Assembly (NCBI GenBank): GCA_047619485.1
Contig: JBLHKE010000213.1
Span: 1 to 10,787 of the forward strand
DNA from: JBLHKE01 sp047619485
GTDB taxonomy: Bacteria > Verrucomicrobiota > Verrucomicrobiia > Verrucomicrobiales > DEV007
DNA: 10,787 nucleotides
Reading direction: 5' to 3'
Positions 1 to 7,383 of the stretch are shown here, piece by piece; positions within the stretch are counted from its first letter, which is position 1, and every line of letters starts with the position of its first letter. A program made the position numbers and the translations under genes. The notes beneath the pieces are model-generated. The model was given only the letters and a program-made list of their open reading frames with translations. It made no database searches and was not told the origin of the DNA.

Positions 1-125
1 GCGACGGCGAGCGCGATTGCGACCGTCTGAGTATCGGAAGGGAGGGCCGCGTACTGCACGACCACCGTTGGCGGAGGCCACGGGGGAGCGGGGGAGGGCT
101 TTTTCGCAGCTTTTTTCTTCGGCAT
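1..125 (-). CDS. Partial CDS, N-terminus of unrecognised protein
   Basis: An ATG at 125 (minus strand) opens a frame that stays open for 41 codons to the left edge of the window. It begins MPKKKAAKKPSPAPPWPPP, a Lys/Ala/Pro-rich tail, and continues into a more hydrophobic stretch (VVVQYAALPSDTQTVAIALAV) that looks like the start of a folded domain. Lys/Ala-rich starts of this kind are common in real bacterial proteins, and the frame has the GC-rich third positions of its neighbours. There is no Shine-Dalgarno sequence, but none of the other genes here has one either. It lies in the same orientation as fba and the membrane-protein gene, 175 bp downstream of the latter. The product cannot be recognised from 41 residues. 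A chance open frame in GC-rich DNA is the alternative. Confidence 0.5.
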   Translation of the reverse strand, partial: MPKKKAAKKPSPAPPWPPPTVVVQYAALPSDTQTVAIALAV

Positions 126-300
126 CGATCGGTTGGAGGCGAGGCCACGCTATCAGACTAGGAGGGAGGGGTGCAACCGATGGTTTTTGGGGGGAGTGGA
201 GGAGGGTGGTGTGAAGGTTCGTGGGGTGGAGGCTTTAACTCCGCAGAGCCCAAGACTGAACATCACGGGCTCTTCTCCTCCCTCCCAATCACCGATGCCC
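126..300 (-). terminator. Candidate Rho-dependent terminator region (C-rich, G-poor on minus strand)
   Basis: This is the spacer after the stop codon of the leftward membrane-protein gene. Read as minus-strand RNA, the stretch 230 to 182 contains about 29 C and only one G in 49 nt, the composition expected of a Rho utilisation (rut) site. Slightly upstream, 245-251 and 267-273 form a 7-bp perfect inverted repeat (AGAGCCC/GGGCTCT) with a 15-nt loop. No U-tract follows it, so an intrinsic terminator is unlikely. The rut reading is inferred from base composition only. The next leftward gene starts at 125, so termination here would separate it from the fba group. Confidence 0.35.
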
Positions 301-1107
301 CTACCGCGGGGTCATGATACTATCCGTATCCATCCCGGTCATCGACTTGATGCCTCTGATCAGGCGGAATAGAGCTCCCATCCATAGGATCAAGCAGGGG
401 AGGCCGATCACGGCGAAGCCCCAGCCGGTTAGCTTACCGACGCCGGCGTTGTAATCGACGCGGGTGACTTTCCCTTCGAGGAAGTACTGGGCGAGGAAGT
501 AGTTGGCGACGGCGCTGATAAAGAAAGAGGCGGCCATCACCAGCGTTGTTTGGAAAATGAGTTTGTCGTAGCCGAGCAGGTGGTCATTGGCTTTGACTCG
601 CTTTTCGATGCGCGGGATATCGAATAGCTCTGGCGTGTAGAGGAACACTCGGACGAGTGGTGTTTTCGACCAGTGTGAGAGTAGGATGGTGACACCAAAC
701 ACGATCGGAATGCAGGCCTCTTTGATGCCGAAGAGGACGGCTGCGTTTGCAGATACCTTGTCACCATCTTCCCAAAGGTAGATCGTGAGCCCGCCGGTAA
801 GCAGGACACTTACGAGACCGAGGATGGAGAAAAAATTGACCTTCCGTTTGGTGGCGAGGTCGTAGAGGCCGTAGCAAAGCGGGAACGCGACCGCGACGAG
901 CATGCCCCAGACCGGGCCGATGTGCCATGGTCTGCCCTCGTCCTTGCTGAGCATTGTCAGCGCGAGGACGGGCACGAGGACGTTGACCATGATGTTGGTC
1001 AACGGGTTTTCCTGCTTCTTCGCCGGTGGCGTCGAAGTCGGAGACGGATCCGGCGATCCATCCTTGTCGGAGGATGGATCGCCGGACGCTGAGTCTTCTT
1101 CAGACAA
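301..1107 (-). CDS. VC0807-family-like integral membrane protein, function unknown
   Basis: A 268-residue polytopic membrane protein. Residues 1-36 are a hydrophilic tail rich in Ser, Asp and Pro. Six likely membrane segments follow at about 38-53, 64-84, 92-111, 122-145, 183-209 and 228-250. The stretch GPVWGMLVAVAFPLCYGLYD (64-83), then KVNFFSILGLVSVLLTGG and a GIKEACIP segment, resembles the VC0807 family as I recall it. That family has no established function, so none is assigned. The start is a TTG at 1107-1105. The first in-frame ATG is at 990 (residue 40), and using it would remove the tail and shorten the first helix. The TTG lies 17 bp after the fba stop, which supports co-transcription. 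A strong hairpin (1049-1086) lies within the codons of the tail. The gene ends with TAG at 303-301. Confidence 0.75.
   Translation of the reverse strand: MSEEDSASGDPSSDKDGSPDPSPTSTPPAKKQENPLTNIMVNVLVPVLALTMLSKDEGRPWHIGPVWGMLVAVAFPLCYGLYDLATKRKVNFFSILGLVSVLLTGGLTIYLWEDGDKVSANAAVLFGIKEACIPIVFGVTILLSHWSKTPLVRVFLYTPELFDIPRIEKRVKANDHLLGYDKLIFQTTLVMAASFFISAVANYFLAQYFLEGKVTRVDYNAGVGKLTGWGFAVIGLPCLILWMGALFRLIRGIKSMTGMDTDSIMTPR
1049..1086. repeat. Perfect 16-bp inverted repeat with 6-nt loop
   Basis: Arms 1049-1064 and 1071-1086 are exact reverse complements, separated by TGTCGG (1065-1070). The stem is GC-rich and should be very stable in RNA. It lies 39 to 76 nt downstream of the fba stop codon on the minus strand, inside codons 8-20 of the next gene if the TTG start is right. 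No U-tract follows on the minus strand, so it is not a standard intrinsic terminator. It may be an mRNA-stabilising or attenuating hairpin between fba and the membrane-protein gene, or a small palindromic repeat that happens to be in frame. Confidence 0.8.
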
Positions 1108-1124
1108 GAGTTTTTGTAGTTGTG

Positions 1125-2157
<1,033 letters not shown>

Positions 2158-2161
2158 GGCT

Positions 2162-2190
2162 CTAATAGATCGGATTGGTGGGGTTGGCAA
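2162..2190 (-). promoter_or_regulatory. Candidate sigma-70-type promoter of fba
   Basis: On the minus strand, TTGCCA (2190-2185) is followed after exactly 17 bp by TATTAG (2167-2162). These match 5/6 and 4/6 of the sigma-70 consensus. A start site 6 to 8 nt beyond the -10 falls on or next to the fba ATG at 2156, so the transcript would be leaderless. The prediction rests on sequence matching alone. Confidence 0.45.
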
Positions 2191-2210
2191 GCACTCTGGG
2201 AGAGCGTAAT

Positions 2211-2227
2211 TTGTGCCGGGTGCACAA
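2211..2227. promoter_or_regulatory. Palindrome TTGTGC-N5-GCACAA between divergent genes
   Basis: A perfect 6-bp dyad (2211-2216 and 2222-2227) lies almost exactly midway between the fba ATG (2156) and the rightward hypothetical gene's ATG (2286). Its centre, 2219, is about 62 to 64 bp upstream of both predicted start sites. That is a typical position for an activator, or for a regulator shared by two divergent promoters. The half-site TTGTG/CACAA recurs in the palindrome upstream of actA, with one base less spacing here. The binding protein is unknown. Confidence 0.4.
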
Positions 2228-2270
2228 CGAATTTCAGCGGTGGCGCAACTTTTCCCCGGTTGCCATGGTT

Positions 2271-2276
2271 TATAGT
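2271..2276 (+). promoter_or_regulatory. Candidate -10 element of the exported hypothetical gene
   Basis: TATAGT matches the sigma-70 -10 consensus at 5/6. It would place the start site near 2283, about 3 nt before the ATG at 2286. No good -35 is found 16 to 18 bp upstream, so the call is tentative. Confidence 0.3.
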
Positions 2277-2285
2277 TCTAACAAG

Positions 2286-2966
2286 ATGAGATCCTCTTCC
2301 AACATTCGGGGCAGCTGGGCTGCTCTGCTACTCTTTGCGTGTGTCATGCCGTGTCTGCAGGCGCAGTCAGATGCCAAAGCCAATCAGCCACACCCGGCCG
2401 CCGAGGCGACCAAGCGGATCGTTGATCAGTTGAGCGATGAGGAAAAGCAGGGGCTGCGGGCGGCAGTGAATGAGATTTGGCATGTAGATGCCGTGGAGAA
2501 GCGTCGGCAAGCGATGCTCGAGGCGAATTTGGCCTACCGGAAGGCGCTGAAGGACGAGATCGGGAAGATGGAGGTATCGCAGAAAGTGCGGACGGTGTTA
2601 CTACAATTGTTGCAATACCGCTTCCGCCAAGAGGGTGGGGTGGACGGTGGTACGGTTCGAGAGGCGGATGAGCGTGGCGGTGCCGCGACCGTGAGGCCGA
2701 TGGATTACTCGCCCGAAGAGCGCGAGATCGTTACCCGAGCTAGGCTCAAGGCAGAGAATCAGCCGGAGGTGATCGCTGCCAAACGCCAGCTAGACATGGC
2801 GGTGACGGCGCGTGAGCGGAATGCCGCTTCGGGCAATTATCGTAGCGTGATGCGTGCTTCGATGGAAGAGGCGGATCCTAGGGTGAAGCGGATACTTGGC
2901 AAGCGCGGTCGTGACACGCGCCAGCGCCCGAGGCCGGGTGAGCGGCGCAAACCGGTGGAAAGATAG
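2286..2966 (+). CDS. Exported hypothetical protein, charged alpha-helical, internally duplicated
   Basis: Start at ATG 2286 gives 226 residues beginning with a clear Sec signal peptide. Arg2 and Arg8 precede a hydrophobic core (about 11-24), with LQA-QS as a likely signal peptidase I site after residue 26. The nearby Cys (MPC) does not form a lipobox. In-frame ATGs at 2175 and 2265 would bury the signal peptide inside the protein and are less likely. The mature part is rich in Lys, Arg, Glu and Ala and mostly predicted helical. Two segments, about 49-105 and 141-204, share a pattern: SxEE near the start, a central KRxQ or AKRQ block, then MEE/MEV and VRxxL or VKRIL. This suggests a divergent tandem duplication. 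A very basic, Pro/Arg-rich tail ends the protein. I do not recognise the family. It looks vaguely like small periplasmic helical proteins, but no function is assigned. Confidence 0.8.
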   Translation: MRSSSNIRGSWAALLLFACVMPCLQAQSDAKANQPHPAAEATKRIVDQLSDEEKQGLRAAVNEIWHVDAVEKRRQAMLEANLAYRKALKDEIGKMEVSQKVRTVLLQLLQYRFRQEGGVDGGTVREADERGGAATVRPMDYSPEEREIVTRARLKAENQPEVIAAKRQLDMAVTARERNAASGNYRSVMRASMEEADPRVKRILGKRGRDTRQRPRPGERRKPVER

Positions 2967-3014
2967 AGTTTTCTGCTTGGTCGTCCCGTTATATGGCTGC
3001 GAAATTTCTTTAAT

Positions 3015-3043
3015 CAACTGATGGTTAGGTAGTTGTGTTTTTT
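3015..3043 (+). terminator. Weak candidate intrinsic terminator
   Basis: CAACT (3015-3019) and AGTTG (3031-3035) can pair, followed after two bases by six T (3038-3043). The stem is short and AT-rich with an 11-nt loop, so it would be weak. It lies about 50 bp after the stop of the exported hypothetical gene, a sensible place to end that transcript before the act operon. Confidence 0.3.
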
Positions 3044-3051
3044 GGTTAGGT
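3022..3051. repeat. 9-bp direct repeat TGGTTAGGT, 21-bp period
   Basis: TGGTTAGGT occurs exactly at 3022-3030 and 3043-3051. The 21-bp period equals two DNA turns, an arrangement used by response regulators that bind direct repeats on one helix face. It lies 260 to 290 bp upstream of actA and overlaps the weak terminator. Chance duplication in a T/G-rich spacer is possible. Confidence 0.35.
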
Positions 3052-3117
3052 GTATTAGATAAGCTAATGTATTAGGGGGTGAAATTTGCTGGTCTAGAAT
3101 CACTTCATCTAATCAAT

Positions 3118-3148
3118 CATTCCGAACCTTTGGTAAACTCGAAATGAC
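3118..3148. repeat. Imperfect inverted repeat, TCATTCCGA ... TCGAAATGA
   Basis: The ends (3118-3126 and 3140-3148) are complementary over 9 bp with one mismatch, which a G-U pair could accommodate in RNA. The interior contains a small ACC/GGT pairing. The TCATT(T/C)CGA end resembles those of short palindromic repeats scattered through intergenic DNA in several bacterial phyla. Only one copy is visible in this window, so repeat status is unproven. Confidence 0.35.
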
Positions 3149-3273
3149 GCTTATCGCTGAAGGCGAAAGCTTTGTGGCTATTATTGGGCATGAATTTACA
3201 CCGTTCTGATGGTTGCAAAACACCTCAAAGTAGGTTCTCTGTGAAAAAAGTCCCTTCCGCTTAGGGTTTTGCC

Positions 3274-3302
3274 TTGTGAAATTTTTCACAAGCTCGTATA
3301 TA
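3274..3302 (+). promoter_or_regulatory. Candidate act operon promoter overlapping a CRP/FNR-type operator
   Basis: TTGTGA (3274-3279) and TATATA (3297-3302) are separated by exactly 17 bp and each matches 4/6 of the sigma-70 consensus. A start near 3309 would leave a leader of only about 5 nt before the actA ATG. The same TTGTGA is the left half of a perfect dyad, TTGTGA-N6-TCACAA (3274-3291), with 9-bp arms counting outer bases 3273 and 3292. TGTGA-N6-TCACA is the textbook core of the Crp/Fnr-family site. If this promoter is used, a bound protein would cover the -35 and spacer, which favours repression. The dyad could instead act as an RNA hairpin if transcription starts further upstream. 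Confidence 0.5.
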
Positions 3303-3313
3303 TCATCCCCAAA

Positions 3314-4039
3314 ATGGCCAATTTCTTTCCTCGTTGGAGTAACACCATCCTGTTCCAAATCATCGCATGCCTCGCCGTTCTCGGCGCAGGCGCCACTATT
3401 GCGGTCGCTTATTATTTCACTCCTAAATACACCCGCGTCGGGTATGAGCCGGATCAACCGGTTCCCTACGACCACAAATTGCACGTCGGCCAACTCGGCA
3501 TGGACTGTCGCTACTGTCACTCGCACGTCGAGACTTCTGGTCACGCGAACGTCCCAACCGCTCAGGTTTGTTGGAACTGTCACAAGTCGGTGAAACTCGG
3601 TGACCCGCAACTCGAGCCGATTCGTCGCGCCGCTGACTCAAATTATGAGTTTTTTGATGGTCTGCCGGTGAAGTGGAAGCGAGTTCACCAGGCTCCCGAT
3701 TACGTTTACTTCAACCACTCGGTGCACGTCAACCGTGGGGTGAGCTGCAAGAGCTGCCACGGCGATGTCGGTGAGATGCGTGTCGTCAGTCACGTCGAAT
3801 CGCACAGCATGTCTTGGTGTTTGGATTGTCACCGCGACCCATCCCAGCACCTGCGCCCGCTCGATGAGGTCTTCAACCTCAAGTGGGAGCCTGAGGATGA
3901 AGAGGGGAAGCTCGCCTTCCTCGGAGATCCGAACAGCGAAATGAAGGCCAAGAAGGCGACCCAGCGTGAGATTGGCAAGCAGCTCCAACACGACTGGAAG
4001 ATCAATCCACCGACCAATTGTTCCGCCTGTCACCGCTAG
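3314..4039 (+). CDS. actA: ActA, pentaheme c-type cytochrome subunit of Alternative Complex III
   Basis: An electron-transfer subunit of the ACIII quinol oxidase. It has one N-terminal membrane anchor (about 12-35) and a periplasmic domain. Five CXXCH heme c sites are visible: CRYCH (65-69), CWNCH (86-90), CKSCH (145-149), CLDCH (169-173) and CSACH (236-240). The fifth is one residue from the C-terminus. Extra His residues between the sites can supply distal ligands. The 241-residue length, anchor and five hemes fit ActA, which relays electrons from ActB towards ActE or directly to a terminal oxidase. The start is ATG 3314 (MANFFPRWSN). A TTG at 3269 in the same frame would add 15 residues encoded by the operator palindrome and is rejected. 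It is the first gene of the act operon, with actB following after 58 bp. No Shine-Dalgarno motif is present. Confidence 0.95.
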   Translation: MANFFPRWSNTILFQIIACLAVLGAGATIAVAYYFTPKYTRVGYEPDQPVPYDHKLHVGQLGMDCRYCHSHVETSGHANVPTAQVCWNCHKSVKLGDPQLEPIRRAADSNYEFFDGLPVKWKRVHQAPDYVYFNHSVHVNRGVSCKSCHGDVGEMRVVSHVESHSMSWCLDCHRDPSQHLRPLDEVFNLKWEPEDEEGKLAFLGDPNSEMKAKKATQREIGKQLQHDWKINPPTNCSACHR

Positions 4040-4097
4040 TGCGGGGCAAACGTGATCCGAACCAATTTTTAATTTTCCCCGACTACTTACTCACTGA

Positions 4098-7000
4098 ATG
4101 AAACGCAAGTGGAACCATCCTGAAGAGGACCCGAACGCGAAAACGCTGGTCCGTAGCCTTGGCGAACTCCAGGACGCGGACGCTTATAGCAAGAAGCACG
4201 AACTCGAATTCCCGAAAGCGGTCGAGGAGATGCGCGACGAGGCGGATCAGGATCTGAGTCGCCGTGGATTTGTGAAAATGATGGGTGCTTCGACGGCTCT
4301 CGCGGGTCTCGGATTGGCCGCCTGTCGTCGTCCGGTCGGTCACATCGTCCCCTACGCTAAGAGCGTCGAATGGGTAATCCCGGGCAAGCCTCTTCTCTAC
4401 ACTTCGGCGATGCCACGTCTCGGCGGGTGCACGCCAATCATCGCGACGACCCACGAAGGTCGCCCGACACACCTTCAAGGCAATCCGCTGCACCCGGGGA
4501 ATCCAGGTGGCGGTGTCGACAGTTTTGCGAACTCTAGTATTCTCGATCTCTACGATCCAGAGCGCTCGGGCGACTACAAGCACAACGGCAAAACCGTTGC
4601 AAAAGAGGAGTTCGATAAGGCCTTTGCTGGCATCAAGGCGAATGGCACCAGCGGCCTCGCGATCTTGCACGGCGAGAGCACTTCTCCGACCCGTGCAAGG
4701 GTTCTGGAGGAGCTGGGAGCGAAGGCTTACTCCTATGAGGCACTCAATTTCGACAATTTGAATGCCGCGACCGAGGCTGCCTTCGGTGAAGGGGCTCGTC
4801 AGGTTTACGATTTTTCGAAAGCGAAACGCATCCTCTCGCTCGGAGCGGATTTCCTCGGTCTGGATCGCCTCGGTGAGTCCGGAGTCGCGCAGTTCGCAGA
4901 AGGCCGCAAGGTCGAGGGCGATGGCACGACAAAGGGGGGGATGAATCGTCTCTACGTCGTCGAGCATGCGTTCACTCTCACGGGTGGTATGGCGGATCAC
5001 CGCGTGCCATTGGCCGCGAGCCAGATTCCGGCTGCCGCAGCTCAGATTGCCAGGGCGCTCGGCGTCGATGCTGGCGCAGCAGGCGGTGACGTGATCGATT
5101 CTGATTGGGTCGCTTCGATGGTTGCAGACCTTAAGACGGGCGATGCTCTCGTGGTCGCTGGTCCTCGCCTTTCGGCGGAAGTTCATGCGCTGGTTCTTGA
5201 GATGAACAAGGCTGCCATCGGCAAGTCGATTAAGGTGGTCGCCACAGGGGCGAAGAAGTCGGACGGCGGCATTGCTGAACTCGTTAAGGCGATCGGGGCA
5301 GGGGAGGTGAAGACTCTCGTCATCACAACCAACTCCGATCCTGCCTATGACGCACCGTCCGATCTGAAATTCGGCGAGATGCTGAAGACGGTCGACAATG
5401 TGATTTTCGTCGGCGCGCGCAACTTGTCCGCAACCGCCAAGGCGGCGACTTGGCAGGTGCCTGGGACGCACTACTTGGAAGAGTGGGGAGATGTCCGCGC
5501 GAGCGATGGCACTTACTCGATCGTCCAGCCGATGATCCTGCCACTATATGACGGCGTTTCTGAACTAAATTTCCTCCTCAGCATTACCGCCGAGGACAAG
5601 CCGCCAGAAGAGGACGCCGCGCCAGCTGAGCCCGTCGATGCCGCACACGAGGCGGTGAAGGCGACCTTCGCTGAAATCGCAGTTGGTGCTGAGGATGTCG
5701 AACAAGCTTGGAACCATACCTTGCGTGATGGATTCCTCGGTGGCTCTACCTACAAGGCGGCGACCGCTGGTGGCGGCACCGCGCAGATCGCTAAGGGCGG
5801 CAAAGCAGTGGCTGCACCGAATCCTGATTCTTTTGAAGTGGTGTTCACTGCAGACAGCAAAGTCTGGGATGGTCGTTACATCAACAACGGCTGGCAGCAG
5901 GAATGTCCTGATCCGATTTCTAAAGTCGTTTGGGACAACGCAGCTCTTGTCAGCGTCGCGACTCTGAAGAAGCTGAACATCCGTGAGAAGGATCTTACCA
6001 TCGAAGACAAGACGCGACTGATCAAGGTCACGCTCAACGGTGTCGAGACATTCTACCCGGTGATTCCGGCTCCAGGTCATGCCGATAACTCGATCAGCAT
6101 CTCGATGGGCTACGGCCAGATCGAGGCTGGAAGAGTTGCCGGAGGCAACGATGGCAGCGGCAGCGGCTTCGATTGTTTCCCGCAGCGCACCAGTTCGACG
6201 AGTTATGTCGCGACCGGTGCCAAGGTCGAGTTGGTCGACGGCGAAGTGTCTGCACGCGATGGCCTCAAGCCTTCCAAGTATTACCCTATCGCCCTGACGC
6301 AGGAGCACAATAGCATGGAGGGTCGTGCGCTCGTCCGCGATGCCAATCTCGAGCAGTTCGAGGAGGATCCTGAATTTGCCAACAAGCGTGGCATGGATGC
6401 GCACGTGCCACCGAATAAGTCGATCTACAAAGGCCAAGATTTCGACTACGAGAATGATCACCAGTGGGGGATGACGGTCGACCTCAACGCCTGCATCGGT
6501 TGCTCGGCTTGCACCATTGCGTGCCAGTCGGAGAACAACATTCCGATCGTCGGTAAAGAGCAGGTCATCATCGGCCGCGAGATGCACTGGATCCGCATGG
6601 ATCGTTACTTCGCGCCGCACACCAAAGTCGAGACCGATGACGACGGTCACTCGCACCGCGTCCTCACCGATCCGGACAACGCGATGGCCAACCCGGAGAT
6701 GCTCATGCAACCGGTGGCCTGTCAGCAGTGCGAGGCAGCGCCTTGCGAAACCGTCTGCCCGGTCAACGCGACCGTCCACACGCCAGAAGGTCTCAACGCG
6801 ATGGCTTACAACCGTTGCATCGGCACGCGTTACTGCATGAATAACTGCCCTTACAAGGCGCGCCGGTTCAACTTCTTCGATTACAATAAACGTCCGGTGG
6901 ATCAGTTGTATAAAGGGCCGTTATCGGACAAAGATCAAACGGGCGTGCGAGAGAGCCATAAATTGCAAAAGAACCCCAACGTCACGGTGCGTATGCGTGG

Positions 7001-7343
7001 TGTCGTTGAGAAGTGCACCTACTGTGTGCAACGTCTCCAAGAGGCGAAGTTCCGCCAGAAGAAAATCGCGCGCAGCGATGGTGATAACTTGCGTATCCCG
7101 ACCGATTCGGTAAAGAGCGCATGTCAGAGTGCCTGTCCGGCCAACGCGATCGAGTTCGGCGATCTCGCCAACCAGGATAGTTCGGTGGTAAAAGCGAAGG
7201 CTTCGCCACGTAGCTACGACCTTTTGGGTTACCTTGGCGTCCGCCCGCGGACGAGCTTCCTCGCCCGCATCAAGAACCCGAATCCGGACATGCCGGACTC
7301 TGGTGCGATCGGCCAGTCGACCATGCCGACCGCCGCTCATTAG
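4098..7343 (+). CDS. actB: ActB, fused molybdopterin-oxidoreductase-like / Fe-S subunit of Alternative Complex III
   Basis: The large peripheral ACIII subunit, 1081 residues, taking electrons from quinol oxidised in ActC through an Fe-S wire. Residues 1-50 are the acidic N-terminal extension typical of Tat-variant ActB proteins. SRRGFVK (54-60) is a Tat motif, followed by a hydrophobic segment ending LAAC (73-76), a plausible lipobox with Cys76. Residues from about 77 to 770 form the molybdopterin-oxidoreductase-like domain, which in known ACIII binds no molybdenum cofactor. The C-terminal ferredoxin-like domain has four cysteine groups: C799/802/805/809, C875/878/883/887, C907/913/917 and C973/976 with C1009/1013. 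This matches the family's three [4Fe-4S] and one [3Fe-4S], the three-Cys CIGTRYCMNNC group being the expected [3Fe-4S] site. The conserved tail motif RPRTSFLARIKNPNP is present. An acidic, Ala/Pro-rich insert lies near 497-515. actC follows after 40 bp. Confidence 0.95.
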   Translation: MKRKWNHPEEDPNAKTLVRSLGELQDADAYSKKHELEFPKAVEEMRDEADQDLSRRGFVKMMGASTALAGLGLAACRRPVGHIVPYAKSVEWVIPGKPLLYTSAMPRLGGCTPIIATTHEGRPTHLQGNPLHPGNPGGGVDSFANSSILDLYDPERSGDYKHNGKTVAKEEFDKAFAGIKANGTSGLAILHGESTSPTRARVLEELGAKAYSYEALNFDNLNAATEAAFGEGARQVYDFSKAKRILSLGADFLGLDRLGESGVAQFAEGRKVEGDGTTKGGMNRLYVVEHAFTLTGGMADHRVPLAASQIPAAAAQIARALGVDAGAAGGDVIDSDWVASMVADLKTGDALVVAGPRLSAEVHALVLEMNKAAIGKSIKVVATGAKKSDGGIAELVKAIGAGEVKTLVITTNSDPAYDAPSDLKFGEMLKTVDNVIFVGARNLSATAKAATWQVPGTHYLEEWGDVRASDGTYSIVQPMILPLYDGVSELNFLLSITAEDKPPEEDAAPAEPVDAAHEAVKATFAEIAVGAEDVEQAWNHTLRDGFLGGSTYKAATAGGGTAQIAKGGKAVAAPNPDSFEVVFTADSKVWDGRYINNGWQQECPDPISKVVWDNAALVSVATLKKLNIREKDLTIEDKTRLIKVTLNGVETFYPVIPAPGHADNSISISMGYGQIEAGRVAGGNDGSGSGFDCFPQRTSSTSYVATGAKVELVDGEVSARDGLKPSKYYPIALTQEHNSMEGRALVRDANLEQFEEDPEFANKRGMDAHVPPNKSIYKGQDFDYENDHQWGMTVDLNACIGCSACTIACQSENNIPIVGKEQVIIGREMHWIRMDRYFAPHTKVETDDDGHSHRVLTDPDNAMANPEMLMQPVACQQCEAAPCETVCPVNATVHTPEGLNAMAYNRCIGTRYCMNNCPYKARRFNFFDYNKRPVDQLYKGPLSDKDQTGVRESHKLQKNPNVTVRMRGVVEKCTYCVQRLQEAKFRQKKIARSDGDNLRIPTDSVKSACQSACPANAIEFGDLANQDSSVVKAKASPRSYDLLGYLGVRPRTSFLARIKNPNPDMPDSGAIGQSTMPTAAH

Positions 7344-7383
7344 TCCACTTTTCAACCTTTCCATCTGAACGACACACTCACCA

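Noticed and set aside
155..225. Possible G-quadruplex on the plus strand
   Set aside because: The G-runs do not fit the four-run, short-loop pattern; the C-rich minus-strand transcript is better explained as a rut-like region.
17..372. Short plus-strand open frames at 17-214 and 133-372
   Set aside because: They overlap each other and the leftward gene ends, contain G-rich non-coding sequence, and show no signal, domain or start context.
3269..3313. TTG start 15 codons upstream of the actA ATG
   Set aside because: It would translate the operator palindrome and add residues absent from ActA proteins; the hydrophobic anchor begins properly after ATG 3314.
3113..3610. 165-codon minus-strand open frame across the act promoter and the 5' part of actA
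   Set aside because: It overlaps two actA heme sites and the promoter region, has no recognisable domain, and reads like out-of-frame sequence.
4083..5471. 462-codon minus-strand open frame opposite actB
   Set aside because: It is antisense to clearly homologous actB, its product is His/Arg/Cys-rich and resembles no known protein, and such shadow frames are common in GC-rich genes.
5565..6779. 404-codon minus-strand open frame opposite actB
   Set aside because: Same reasons; its Asp/Arg/His-rich composition mirrors the codon usage of the sense gene.
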